Positions 32,816 through 40,905 of a stretch of 64,000 nucleotides of DNA are shown piece by piece. How positions within the stretch are numbered: position 1 is the first letter of the stretch; each line of letters opens with the position of its first letter. The notes beneath the pieces were generated by a model. It did no database searches, had not been told where the DNA came from, and was given only the letters and a program-made list of their open reading frames with translations. The translations under genes and the position numbers were made by a program. This stretch comes from Polynucleobacter sp. AP-Reno-20A-A9 (GTDB lineage: Bacteria > Pseudomonadota > Gammaproteobacteria > Burkholderiales > Burkholderiaceae), in contig NZ_JACVPB010000004.1 in assembly GCF_018882085.1 (NCBI RefSeq), positions 62,001-126,000 of the forward strand. The letters are read 5' to 3'.

Positions 32816-33685
32816 TTAGTAACGAATAACCCTAATGACGCCGCTTCGAATATCCGGCAAATTGGCCACCAATACCGCGCCGGTTAAGGTAATCCACCAG
32901 GTCATATAGATCCACGTTAAACCTAGAGGAAAGATCGCAAAAGCCCCATATACCGTCTTATAGAAGGCTGTATTACCCAAGAAAATGGCGAACCCAAATT
33001 TCATCAACTCAAAGGCAAGCGCTGCTACGAAAGCTCCCGCAAAGGCGTCCCGCCACAAAATCTTGGCATAGGGAAGAATTTTATAGAGCACCGTATAGAC
33101 CAGAATGGCCAAAAGGATAGGGGTAATCGCAGCCACCAATTGAAAGCCAAACGATACTGCGCTGATCCACCCTTCCGAAGCGCTAAATAAAACGCCACTC
33201 AAATAAATGCCAACGCCAAGCAGTATCGGACCTAAGATAGTTGCCGCACTATAAATCACAATTTTTTTATATAAAGGACGTCTTGCAGTGACCTTGAATA
33301 TTTGATTGAAGGCGCCCTCTATCACCGCCAAGGTCATGATTGTCGTAATGATCAGCCCCGCCAAGCCCACATAGGTAAGACCTTTTGCTTGGGATGAAAA
33401 TTGATCTAAGTAAATAAATACCTGTTGATTAATGCCGCCCGGCATATAGGTATCCAAAAGCCAGGACCTAAAGCTATTTTTAACCTGGATAACGCTTGGG
33501 AGCTGGCCTATTAACATGGTCGCGATGGTCACCATGGGCACCATGGATAAAGTCGTTGTAAATGCTAAGCTGGCCGCAATTTGCTTCAAATTTTGACCGC
33601 GATTACGCTCCCAGATCTCTTTAGCAAGAGAGAGCCATAATTGGGGGTTACGAATAAGGCGCATCGCCGTATCATAAGAGATCAA
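32816..33685 (-). CDS. YihY/virulence factor BrkB family membrane protein
   Basis: A 289-residue protein with about six membrane helices. The typical start NRGQNLKQIAASLAFTTTLSMVPM and the end YGAFAIFPLGLTWIYMTWWITLTGAVL identify the YihY/BrkB (UPF0761) family. The function is unsettled; transport or envelope roles have been proposed. It is divergent from wrbA with a gap of 1 nt between start codons, so each promoter must lie inside the other gene. Confidence 0.9.
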   Translation of the reverse strand: MISYDTAMRLIRNPQLWLSLAKEIWERNRGQNLKQIAASLAFTTTLSMVPMVTIATMLIGQLPSVIQVKNSFRSWLLDTYMPGGINQQVFIYLDQFSSQAKGLTYVGLAGLIITTIMTLAVIEGAFNQIFKVTARRPLYKKIVIYSAATILGPILLGVGIYLSGVLFSASEGWISAVSFGFQLVAAITPILLAILVYTVLYKILPYAKILWRDAFAGAFVAALAFELMKFGFAIFLGNTAFYKTVYGAFAIFPLGLTWIYMTWWITLTGAVLVANLPDIRSGVIRVIRY

Positions 33686-33686
33686 T

Positions 33687-34295
33687 ATGAGCCAACACGA
33701 TATTTTAGTTTTGTACTACTCCCGTTATGGTGCAACCAAGGATCTAGCGCGCCTGATCGCCGAGGGTATTGAAAGCGTTCCGGGGGCAAATGCCCGCTTG
33801 AGAACGGTTCCTGCCATATCTGCCGTTTGTGAGGCAACAGAGGCAGCGGTACCCCAGGATGGCGCCCCTTATGTTGAATATTCTGACCTACAGGAGTGCA
33901 TTGGTCTTGCCTTGGGGTCTCCGACCCGCTTCGGCAATATGGCAGCGCCGATGAAATATTTTTGGGATGGTAGCTCTTCTGAGTGGCTGAATGGCGCCCT
34001 GATTGGCAAGCCAGCCTGCGTCTTTACAAGCACCGGTAGTATGCATGGCGGTCAAGAAAGTACCCTCTTAACAATGATGATTCCACTACTGCATCACGGC
34101 ATGATGCTAATGGGCATTCCTTATAGCGAACCCGACCTCATGTCTTCAAATACAGGTGGCAGTCCTTATGGAGTTACCCATCTTGCTCACGCTGATGCAC
34201 GTGCGCCTATCAGTGCTGAAGAGCAGCGCTTAGCAAAGGCGCAAGGCAAACGTCTAGCCGAGACCGCATTAATGCTTTATCAAAATAAAAGGTAA
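33687..34295 (+). CDS. wrbA: NAD(P)H:quinone oxidoreductase, WrbA family
   Basis: A 202-residue flavodoxin-fold quinone reductase. The FMN phosphate loop is YYSRYGATKDLA (about 10-21). GSPTRFGNMAAPMKYFWD and the FTSTGSMHGGQESTLLTMM segment are diagnostic of WrbA. Two-electron reduction of quinones protects from semiquinone radicals. The stop overlaps the next start (TAATG). Confidence 0.94.
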   Translation: MSQHDILVLYYSRYGATKDLARLIAEGIESVPGANARLRTVPAISAVCEATEAAVPQDGAPYVEYSDLQECIGLALGSPTRFGNMAAPMKYFWDGSSSEWLNGALIGKPACVFTSTGSMHGGQESTLLTMMIPLLHHGMMLMGIPYSEPDLMSSNTGGSPYGVTHLAHADARAPISAEEQRLAKAQGKRLAETALMLYQNKR

Positions 34296-34696
34296 TGCAT
34301 TTAGCATTCATCATGATTAAAAAGATTCGCGCCAAAAACCCGTACCAATTAATAGCAGCAGCTGCTTTTATTGATTTATTTATTTTGTGTGTCTGTTGGG
34401 AGTGGTTCGCATCCCCCCTAAGGCCCGGTGGATCATGGTTAATTCTGAAGGGTATACCTTTGCTATTTGCCATTCCTGGAATTTGGAAAGGTAAGGTTTA
34501 CACAATGCAGTGGGCCTCAATGCTGATATTGATTTACATAACCGAAGGTTTAGTTCGAATTCTTGAGACAGGAGCCAACTTTTGGCTTGCGCTTCTAGAA
34601 ACCATTCTCTCGACTATCGGCTTTGTTTGTTTACTTATGTATCTAAAGCCCATCAAAAAAGAAGCCAAGGCTTTGAAGAAAGCTGCGGCAGAGTAA
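34295..34696 (+). CDS. DUF2069 membrane protein
   Basis: A 133-residue protein with about four membrane helices and a Lys-rich cytoplasmic tail, KPIKKEAKALKKAAAE. It matches the DUF2069 family of small inner-membrane proteins commonly encoded next to wrbA in betaproteobacteria. A second in-frame ATG at 34313 could be the start. The function is unknown. Confidence 0.78.
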   Translation: MHLAFIMIKKIRAKNPYQLIAAAAFIDLFILCVCWEWFASPLRPGGSWLILKGIPLLFAIPGIWKGKVYTMQWASMLILIYITEGLVRILETGANFWLALLETILSTIGFVCLLMYLKPIKKEAKALKKAAAE

Positions 34697-34698
34697 AG

Positions 34699-36114
34699 AT
34701 GCAAAACTTTATCAATAAACTATCTACCGCACTTGAGCAAAAATATATTCTGACTCAAGATGAGGATAAAGCACCCTACTTAACAGATTGGCGTAAACGC
34801 TTTACAGGAAAAGCGCTTGCAGTTCTTTTACCTGGTAATACTGCTGATGTAGCAAATATCGTCAAGCTCTGTGCCGCAAGTCAAGTTTCTATTGTTCCCC
34901 AGGGTGGTCATACCGGCTTTTGTGGTGGTGCCACACCCGACAATAGCGGCAAACAGGTCATCCTTAATTTCAAGCGCATGAATCAAATTCGTGAAATCGA
35001 TATTGCAAACCAGACAATTACTCTTGAAGCTGGATGCATCTTGCAAACCATCCAGGAAAAAGCTGCCGAACAGGGGTTTTTATTTCCGTTAAGTCTGGGG
35101 GCTGAAGGTAGCTGCATGATTGGTGGTAACTTGGCAACCAATGCTGGTGGAACCAATGTACTCCGCTACGGCAATGCGCGCGACCTTTGCCTGGGTCTCG
35201 AAGTAGTCACAGCTAAAGGTGACATTTGGAATGGCATAAAAGGATTACGAAAAGACAACACTGGTTATGATTTGCGCGATTTATTTGTCGGGTCTGAAGG
35301 CACTCTAGGCATTATTACCGCCGCAGTAATGAAGTTGTATCCGCTGCCAATTTCTCAATGGACTACCTTAGTTGCATGCGAAACCATTGCTTCTTCTATT
35401 GCACTTTTAAATCTCTTTCAAAAACGGGCAACCTCCTTGCTTACCGGATTTGAAATGATGACGCAAGAGTCCTTGGAGTTAAATGAAAAGCACTTTCCAC
35501 AGATGGCAAATCCCCTGCAAGGTAAACCACCATTTACCGTGCTGATTGAATTGTCTGATCATGAGAGTGAAGATCATGTAAGGCAACTTCTAGAAACTAT
35601 TTTGCAGGAGGCATTTGAATCCGAGCTCATTAGCGACGCAGTGATTGCCAGCAACTTAAGCCAAGCCAATGCGTTTTGGCATATGCGAGAACACATCACG
35701 CTCGCGCAAGCTGAGGAAGGTGCAAACCTTAAACATGACATCACCATTCCCCTATCCTCACTTGATCACTTCATTCGAGACACCGATGCTTTGATGAGGT
35801 CAAAGTTCCCCGGTATCAGAATCATCAATTTTGGCCATTTAGGCGATGGAAACCTGCACTACAACATTGCCCCGCCCCTGGATGAAGACCCTAAAGTCTT
35901 TAACGAAATCAATGAAAAGCCAATTCATGAGCTGGTATATGCCCAGGTTGAACGCTGCAATGGCTCTATTTCTGCAGAACACGGGGTTGGGCAGCTTAAA
36001 TTGGATGGGTTAAGGGCTCATAAAGGAGAAGTGGCCCACGAACTCATGAAGACCCTTAAAAGAGCTTTGGATCCCCAAAACATCCTCAATCCCCATAAAG
36101 TGGTATCCATTTAA
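34699..36114 (+). CDS. FAD-linked D-2-hydroxyacid dehydrogenase (GlcD/D2HGDH-like)
   Basis: A 471-residue PCMH-type flavoenzyme. The FAD domain has VPQGGHTGFCGGATPD, SLGAEGSCMIGGNLATNAGG and DLFVGSEGTLGIIT. The C-terminal oxidase domain has INFGHLGDGNLHYNI with metal-binding His residues and SAEHGVGQLK. This matches D-lactate / D-2-hydroxyglutarate dehydrogenases; which acid is used cannot be read from the sequence. The ATG at 34699 is 2 nt after the DUF2069 stop. A longer in-frame reading from 34582 overlaps that gene and is rejected. Confidence 0.9.
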   Translation: MQNFINKLSTALEQKYILTQDEDKAPYLTDWRKRFTGKALAVLLPGNTADVANIVKLCAASQVSIVPQGGHTGFCGGATPDNSGKQVILNFKRMNQIREIDIANQTITLEAGCILQTIQEKAAEQGFLFPLSLGAEGSCMIGGNLATNAGGTNVLRYGNARDLCLGLEVVTAKGDIWNGIKGLRKDNTGYDLRDLFVGSEGTLGIITAAVMKLYPLPISQWTTLVACETIASSIALLNLFQKRATSLLTGFEMMTQESLELNEKHFPQMANPLQGKPPFTVLIELSDHESEDHVRQLLETILQEAFESELISDAVIASNLSQANAFWHMREHITLAQAEEGANLKHDITIPLSSLDHFIRDTDALMRSKFPGIRIINFGHLGDGNLHYNIAPPLDEDPKVFNEINEKPIHELVYAQVERCNGSISAEHGVGQLKLDGLRAHKGEVAHELMKTLKRALDPQNILNPHKVVSI

Positions 36115-36204
36115 GAGATTGGGCTGCTTTTTTGATAAATATTTTGTAATTCTTGTCATCCCACCCCCTTTTCCATGCGTTGTATAGGCATGGAGGTGGC
36201 AAAT

Positions 36205-36390
36205 ATGTCAACAAGACTCAAACGTTGGGCCCGCGCAATTCAAGAGATCGATTTGTCCAAAAGGACGCCTGAGGTAGCCATCGGCTATTTGGACAGCAAA
36301 TATCGTGATATTGCTTGGCGCTATATCCGTATCCTTGGCTTCGAACGAACCATCAGCTTCATGGCAAGCAATAATTTTCACCCTGAGTGA
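36205..36390 (+). CDS. Small conserved-looking hypothetical protein
   Basis: A 61-residue, Arg- and Lys-rich protein (MSTRLKRWARAIQEIDLSKR...). A strong Shine-Dalgarno GGAGGTGG (36192-36199) lies 5 nt before the ATG at 36205, so this start is preferred over the ATG at 36175. A perfect terminator follows the stop. These signals argue that it is a real, well-translated gene. No family is recognised. The central WRYIRILGFERTISFM could be an amphipathic helix. Confidence 0.65.
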   Translation: MSTRLKRWARAIQEIDLSKRTPEVAIGYLDSKYRDIAWRYIRILGFERTISFMASNNFHPE

Positions 36391-36396
36391 TTGTTT

Positions 36397-36431
36397 AAAA
36401 ACCCTAAATAATTGATTTATTTAGGGTTTTT
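36397..36431 (+). terminator. Intrinsic terminator
   Basis: AACCCTAAATAA and TTATTTAGGGTT form a 12-bp stem with the loop TTGAT, flanked by an A-tract and by TTTTTG. It ends the small gene at 36205-36390 and may also serve the convergent hydrolase gene. Confidence 0.88.
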
Positions 36432-36457
36432 GTTTTATAACGTGTTTATTTGATTGC

Positions 36458-37354
36458 TTAGCCAAAGAACTCTTTAGCTTCTGACAGCAATTGGTCGGGA
36501 ATCTCCTCGGGGATATAGTGCCCACTGGGTACCGCCTTTCCAGAGACTTCTATAGCCACCTCTTTCCAGTCATCTATTGGCTTGAAACATTTATTTACTA
36601 AACCATGCTCTCCCCATAAGACCTTGAGCGGCATCTTCAGTTTCTTGCCTGCAGAGCGATCTTCTCGGTCATGAACAAGATCAATGGTAGCGGCGGCTCG
36701 GTAATCTTCACACATCGCATGCATACTTTCCGGATGACTGGCACCAGCCAAATATTCCGTCCATCGATCTGGGGAAAATATTCCTGTACCGGCATGACGG
36801 CCCATATGATTCTTTAACCAATACTCAGGATTGGCGCCAATCAAGGTTTCTGGAACTGGCTCTGGTTGAATCAAGAAAAACCAATGCCAATACCCTTTGG
36901 CAAATTCCATCGTAGTGTTGTCATACATAGTTAATGTTGGGGAAATATCCAACACCATTAATCGCAAGACACATTCTGGAAAGTCCATTGCCAATCGATG
37001 AGAAACCCTGCCGCCCCTATCGTGCCCAAGTAAAAAGAATTGATCGAAACCCAAACTTGCCATCAATGCATGTTGATCCGCTGCCATAGAGCGTTTTGAG
37101 TATGTGGAATGATCAGATATGCCATGAGGTTTTGATGACGCACCATACCCCCTCAAATCAGCAGCAACTACCGTAAAGTTTTTTGCTAATTCTGGCGCCA
37201 CCTGACTCCAAATTGCCTTCGTTTGCGGAAAGCCATGCAGCAATAACATTGGAGGTCCGTTGCCGCCAATAAGATAAGAGATCTCAATAGGACCGTCTTT
37301 AGAGTTGGTGATAAAAGTTTTGGCTTCAAAACTAGGAAAAGATACAGACATCAT
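36458..37354 (-). CDS. Fluoroacetate dehalogenase-like alpha/beta-hydrolase
   Basis: A 298-residue alpha/beta-hydrolase with an aspartate nucleophile. HDRGGR supplies Asp112, Arg113 and Arg116, matching the nucleophile and carboxylate-binding arginines of fluoroacetate dehalogenases. YWHWFF (155-160) holds His157 and Trp158 at the halide pocket, Tyr218 is in EDYRAA, and the catalytic His279 is in SGHYIPEE. The family cleaves haloacetates to glycolate. Defluorinase versus other haloacid activity cannot be told from the sequence alone. Confidence 0.8.
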   Translation of the reverse strand: MMSVSFPSFEAKTFITNSKDGPIEISYLIGGNGPPMLLLHGFPQTKAIWSQVAPELAKNFTVVAADLRGYGASSKPHGISDHSTYSKRSMAADQHALMASLGFDQFFLLGHDRGGRVSHRLAMDFPECVLRLMVLDISPTLTMYDNTTMEFAKGYWHWFFLIQPEPVPETLIGANPEYWLKNHMGRHAGTGIFSPDRWTEYLAGASHPESMHAMCEDYRAAATIDLVHDREDRSAGKKLKMPLKVLWGEHGLVNKCFKPIDDWKEVAIEVSGKAVPSGHYIPEEIPDQLLSEAKEFFG

Positions 37355-37401
37355 TCACCCAATAGAAAAGAGCCTCGTAAGAGGCTCATGTAATTTCAAC
37401 A

Positions 37402-37665
37402 TTACCTATTAGCCATAGCCTGAATTTCAGCCACAGTGACATAGCCTTTATTCATAGAATCAATATAGCTAAAGTTGCTATAGATGCGAGGCATGCAACC
37501 ATTAGCCTCTTCTCTAATTAACTTACCATCATGATTGACGTCGCATTTGGCAAAACGTTCAGCGATTTCTTTGTCACGCGAAGCATCATCAGCCATTACA
37601 ACAAGCGGAACAGAGGCAAACGAGCACACAACAATCGATGCTAACAATTTAGAAAGTAATTTCAT
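37402..37665 (-). CDS. Exported EF-hand-like protein
   Basis: An 87-residue protein with a signal peptide (LLASIVVCSFASVPLVVMA, cleavage near 25). One clear EF-hand loop, DVNHDGKLIREE (about 43-54), has canonical calcium ligands. A second, degenerate one is DSMNKGYVTVAE. A periplasmic calcium-binding role is inferred. It lies 7 nt after the lipoprotein gene and is probably cotranscribed with it. Confidence 0.75.
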   Translation of the reverse strand: MKLLSKLLASIVVCSFASVPLVVMADDASRDKEIAERFAKCDVNHDGKLIREEANGCMPRIYSNFSYIDSMNKGYVTVAEIQAMANR

Positions 37666-37672
37666 GGCTTGC

Positions 37673-38356
37673 TTATTGGCCAGTTGGCATAGGGTTAGCT
37701 GATGTTTCCATAGCGGTGCGAACCACTTTCTTGGCCATTGCTACAAAAGAGTCTGCTGAACCTGAGTTTGTTCTAAATGACTCGCCCTGCACAGTTATCA
37801 AGCCTTCGCCTAATAATTGCTTTGATTGGCTATCAGTAATTTTGCTCTCCACCAAAAGTGCTGGGGTTTTAGAATTCACACCACCAGCATAAGCGGCAGC
37901 ATTCATAGCCAAGCCAATCGGAGTGAAATTCCATGGCTGCAAACTATCTGTAGAGCTTTCTGCACCAGTAATGCCAACTGAAATACGTGCAACCCCAGGA
38001 CCGGGCTTGTTAACTATCTTGATGGTACCGCGAGCATTAACAGCCTCAACCATAGATGCTTGTAGTGCAGACTTTGCTTTATTAATTACATCAAGACTGA
38101 CATCCTTAGTTGCACTTTGATTTAAATAAATCGGATCCAAAATTACCGCTGTATATGAACCAGGATTTACGCCTGAAATACGGTATCTCCAAATTCGGAC
38201 ATCTTTATCACCAGTTGCCATTGGGACCAAAAGATTGTAGTCAGGCAAAAAGCCTGATCTAGGCATAGATTCTGTTGCCAGTTTAGGTGCATTACTACAT
38301 GCAGCCAAAGTAATTGCTGTAGCAAAAGAAACTAACAAGACATTCATTTTTTTCAT
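37673..38356 (-). CDS. DUF3313 family lipoprotein
   Basis: A 227-residue lipoprotein. The lipobox ITLAACS places the lipidated Cys at about residue 20. The mature domain resembles DUF3313 (SGFLPDYNLLVPM, YTAVILDPIYL, RISVGITGAESST). The function is unknown; probably anchored in the outer membrane. It is first of a two-gene unit with the EF-hand gene. Confidence 0.8.
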   Translation of the reverse strand: MKKMNVLLVSFATAITLAACSNAPKLATESMPRSGFLPDYNLLVPMATGDKDVRIWRYRISGVNPGSYTAVILDPIYLNQSATKDVSLDVINKAKSALQASMVEAVNARGTIKIVNKPGPGVARISVGITGAESSTDSLQPWNFTPIGLAMNAAAYAGGVNSKTPALLVESKITDSQSKQLLGEGLITVQGESFRTNSGSADSFVAMAKKVVRTAMETSANPMPTGQ

Positions 38357-38427
38357 TGCGATTCCAAGTGATTGGTTAAGTTGTTTGTAAGCCTGTTATT
38401 AATAAAGAACATCATACCTAGATCAAT

Positions 38428-38829
38428 TTAGTCCGGAGCTGGGCAAGGCAATGTTCCGCCAGTCTTTTTATGAATCTGTGGTTTGCAGTCAACCTGGGAA
38501 GGGGCTGCCTGAGGTGGGCTTGCGAGTGCGGGCGTAGCAGCATTAAATGGGGCTTGAGATGAAGTCGCTGTATTTGCTGGTGCTGTAGTGGATAAGGTGG
38601 CTGGACTACTTGCAGCAGGAGCAGGCTTTGCCGGGGCTAAACCTACCTCTCTATAGAAAGCTTTATCCGAACCAGGGCAAGGCATCAAAGCACCTGTTTT
38701 GGGATTCACAACATCTTTACATTGTGGATTGGCTTCAAGACGCGCTTCTAGCTTAGCAGTGGAGCATGAGCAAAGAATTAAGGCTGAGCAAATTAAATAG
38801 GCATAAGTCTTCATTAAATGGGTATTCAT
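38428..38829 (-). CDS. Small lipoprotein with duplicated Cys motif
   Basis: A 133-residue putative lipoprotein with lipobox LILCSCS (Cys about 22). The mature part has two similar segments, CKDVVNPKTGALMPCPGSD and CKPQIHKKTGGTLPCPAPD, joined by an Ala/Pro/Thr-rich linker of about 60 residues. The low-complexity linker suggests a flexible tether. No family is recognised. It is the last core gene before the island's left end. Confidence 0.65.
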   Translation of the reverse strand: MNTHLMKTYAYLICSALILCSCSTAKLEARLEANPQCKDVVNPKTGALMPCPGSDKAFYREVGLAPAKPAPAASSPATLSTTAPANTATSSQAPFNAATPALASPPQAAPSQVDCKPQIHKKTGGTLPCPAPD

Positions 38830-38909
38830 CGAATCATTCTAAGACAACGCAGGCAAAAGATAACTATAAAAGGATGCGGATATGGGAGCAATTGTAGAAA
38901 CGGAGAATA
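38830..38909. other. Core-side spacer before the island
   Basis: An 80-bp stretch between the lipoprotein start and the left copy of the tRNA-Arg repeat. The whole gene-free interval is 38830-39138. It also holds the left attachment repeat (38910-38956) and the first hairpin repeat (39082-39108). Nothing else was identified. Confidence 0.5.
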
Positions 38910-38956
38910 TTTGGCCTGCCCAGCACGATTCGAACGTGCGACCTACGCCTTAGAAG
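38910..38956 (-). repeat. Left attachment repeat (displaced 3' half of tRNA-Arg)
   Basis: 47 bp identical to 55561-55607. It covers the tRNA-Arg anticodon loop, variable region, T-arm, acceptor 3' strand and CCA. Identity stops at CTGG here against GGCG at the intact gene. No 5' half is present, so it is not a functional tRNA. It is read as the attL-type end of the island. Confidence 0.92.
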
Positions 38957-39081
38957 CTGGAAAAATGATATAAATCAATAGCTTAGACAATGGTTTGAGC
39001 CTTACAAGATCAGGTGTTCGATACGCACCGGGATCATTGGCGTCGGGTGGAATTCTCTGGTTGGTGTCTGGCATCCACATA

Positions 39082-39108
39082 TGTAGAGTCGGTCAAACCG
39101 ACACTACA
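39082..39108 (+). repeat. Island hairpin repeat, copy 1
   Basis: Arms TGTAG-A-GTCGGT and ACCGAC-A-CTACA around CAA form a 27-nt near-perfect palindrome. It lies 126 bp inside the left end and downstream of the zinc-ribbon gene. There is no T-tract. Confidence 0.85.
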
Positions 39109-39138
39109 GCGTAACGGCTGCATAACAATTGAGACGAT

Positions 39139-39414
39139 CTAAATATCGTCCTCATCAGTGATTGGAATTTTTATATTGCAGGTATGGCATTTCATATATT
39201 GCTGCTCAGATTCATCCAACCCTAGCTGATACAGCCCTTTTGATTCTTGAACATTCTTCATAAAGCACTCTGGACAAGGGATGGGGATAGCCACCAAAGA
39301 GCCTGGGTCATTACTACACTCCCACTGATCTACAAATTCAGTAACTTTCTCCAATGGAAAGCCTTTGACCTGACAGTATCGAATGAGATCATCAAGAATC
39401 GGGGGAAGCGACAT
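39139..39414 (-). CDS. Small four-cysteine zinc-ribbon protein
   Basis: A 91-residue acidic protein with two CxxC pairs, CPEC (47-50) and CHTC (76-79), spaced as in a zinc ribbon. An N-terminal helix (about 5-32) precedes it. AAGGAG lies at a good distance before the ATG. No family is recognised. It is transcribed in the same direction as the CHAT-like protease gene 30 bp upstream, so the two may act together. A DNA-, RNA- or protein-binding role is only inference. Confidence 0.65.
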   Translation of the reverse strand: MSLPPILDDLIRYCQVKGFPLEKVTEFVDQWECSNDPGSLVAIPIPCPECFMKNVQESKGLYQLGLDESEQQYMKCHTCNIKIPITDEDDI

Positions 39415-39444
39415 TCACAAACTCCTTGGTCTAGATGTTTATTA

Positions 39445-40182
39445 TTACGAGATGTTTGAGCTTGAATTTAGTAAATTCTTTAATAAATTTTTATTTTCAG
39501 GACTTTCGTTCTCAACAATCTTCTCAAGATTCTCTATCGCGTCCTGAGATTCTCGGCTGCTTAAAAACTCCACAAACGTTTTGTGGGTGTTTTCTGAATG
39601 CTCTAAGAAGAAACATCTGTTGCCAGAGGCAATTCTCATAGCCTCTGTCGCATCATTAATAAATTCGCCTCTACTAAGTTGATGGTAAAAAGTTGCATAC
39701 GCTACAGCGGTCTCACCCCAAGTTGGCTTTTTACTACATCCAATTAGGGCAAAGTAAGGATGATCAATTGCATTCTTGTCCATTACCATTCTTATTCCTG
39801 AATAGCCTTCACAACTAGACATGCACACTATTAAGGAACCTCCGAGAGCTTGATTAATTGGCCTTAGATATTCCTTGAGCTCTACCCAAGTCATCATGTA
39901 TCCATCTGATAACTGGATCCCATCACTATTTCCATGGGCACTTATATGTAACAACGGCATAAATCCAGGGAATTTTTGCATTTCCTCAGAAATGCCAACT
40001 TTAAGACAGGCATTAAATGCCTCGAGAGATATTGCGGTTTTAACCACGCAATGAATGCCATTTAGTCCTACAGCCTGACTTATTACATCCCCTTCACTTC
40101 TCCTATGATAGAGATCTGGAGCCGATGGTGACTCAATGACAAAAACAAAAAACTTTGTTCTTTGCTCAATTGGTAATGGCAT
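39445..40182 (-). CDS. CHAT/caspase-like cysteine protease-fold protein
   Basis: A 245-residue protein. The dyad region fits the CHAT/caspase clan: LLHISAHGNSDGIQLSDG gives His83, and LIVCMSSCEGYSG gives Cys124 at the end of the next core strand. This matches the HxHG and L-S-A-C pattern of CHAT proteases. N-terminal strands (FFVFVIESPS) complete the fold, and a C-terminal helical, acidic tail (about 200-245) may be regulatory. There is no signal peptide. In other bacteria CHAT proteases are effectors cleaving gasdermins or other partners in phage defence. None of the known partners (gasdermin, TPR, CRISPR) is adjacent; the neighbour is the zinc-ribbon gene. Confidence 0.72.
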   Translation of the reverse strand: MPLPIEQRTKFFVFVIESPSAPDLYHRRSEGDVISQAVGLNGIHCVVKTAISLEAFNACLKVGISEEMQKFPGFMPLLHISAHGNSDGIQLSDGYMMTWVELKEYLRPINQALGGSLIVCMSSCEGYSGIRMVMDKNAIDHPYFALIGCSKKPTWGETAVAYATFYHQLSRGEFINDATEAMRIASGNRCFFLEHSENTHKTFVEFLSSRESQDAIENLEKIVENESPENKNLLKNLLNSSSNIS

Positions 40183-40505
40183 AAATTTCTTTTCAGGTCG
40201 ATTTAATTAAATTCTTAAAAAAAACCAATCTAGCAATTGGGGCAGATAAGAATCCTAGAAAAAATAAAAGCCAAGCGCTGACAGAAAAGCCCCTAAAAAG
40301 CTTTTAATAAGTTTATATGCCACAACGAGCATTGGCAAACCATTTTTGCTATACCTCTCATCCCCACGAGCTTTGAAATTTAATTAGCAAATAATTCATC
40401 AAAACCACCACGATTTGGCATGGTTTCTAACAAAGTATGGTCATGGGGGTGTTAGATTAAAACTGGTGGGGGTCGAGATCTCGGATGGCGTTAAAAACTG
40501 CGCAG
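40183..40505. other. AT-rich gene-free stretch
   Basis: 323 bp upstream of the CHAT-like gene and downstream of the 114-residue gene. No convincing reading frame, tRNA or terminator was found. It probably holds the promoter of the CHAT/zinc-ribbon unit. A weak inverted pair (AAACCA at 40404 region with TGGTTT about 20 nt on) is noted without assigned function. Confidence 0.4.
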
Positions 40506-40850
40506 CTATATTTTTGAGCTAGCTACTGAAATTTGCTGTTGGGCTCGTTTAATCTTTTGTCGATTACGCTCAAGCTTTAATGCTTTGCTGGCAGCGTCCT
40601 TCTGATTTTGTAAGCTAGCCACCCTAGCCTGCTCTGGAGTTTGTGGGGGCTTAGCCTTAATAGCAGAGATAACCTCATCAATCATTTGATACCCCCTGCT
40701 TTCATGGGTAACAACTGATGGGCTGCTAGCTAGGCTATCCATTCCGAATTGGTATTGCAGGATTAATCTGGCATGGATGGGGTTATCAGCAAAGACAGCA
40801 GTATTAACTAACTGACCCTTAATCCTGACATAGGCTTGATATTTGCTCAT
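40506..40850 (-). CDS. Hypothetical island protein
   Basis: A 114-residue protein. The N-terminal half is a small alpha/beta segment (KYQAYVRIKGQLVNTAVFAD, ARLILQYQFGM) and the C-terminal half is a long basic coiled-coil-like helix (about 70-112, rich in Lys, Arg and Gln). The family is not recognised. The gene follows the 146-residue gene on the same strand by 55 nt, suggesting one transcript. Such small basic proteins are frequent as accessory genes of integrative elements. Confidence 0.55.
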   Translation of the reverse strand: MSKYQAYVRIKGQLVNTAVFADNPIHARLILQYQFGMDSLASSPSVVTHESRGYQMIDEVISAIKAKPPQTPEQARVASLQNQKDAASKALKLERNRQKIKRAQQQISVASSKI

Positions 40851-40905
40851 ACAAGTATTTAGCTGGCTAGGGATGGTGCCGCGCTAAGCACGACATCCAC
40901 CCAGC

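Noticed and set aside
34582..34698. Longer start for the FAD-linked dehydrogenase
   Set aside because: It would overlap DUF2069 in another frame. The ATG at 34699 directly follows that gene's stop and fits the family N-terminus.
38990..39060. Possible second tRNA remnant around GGTGTTCGATACGCACC
   Set aside because: It has a TTCGA loop but the arms do not pair as a five-base T-stem, and no acceptor, anticodon or CCA could be fitted.
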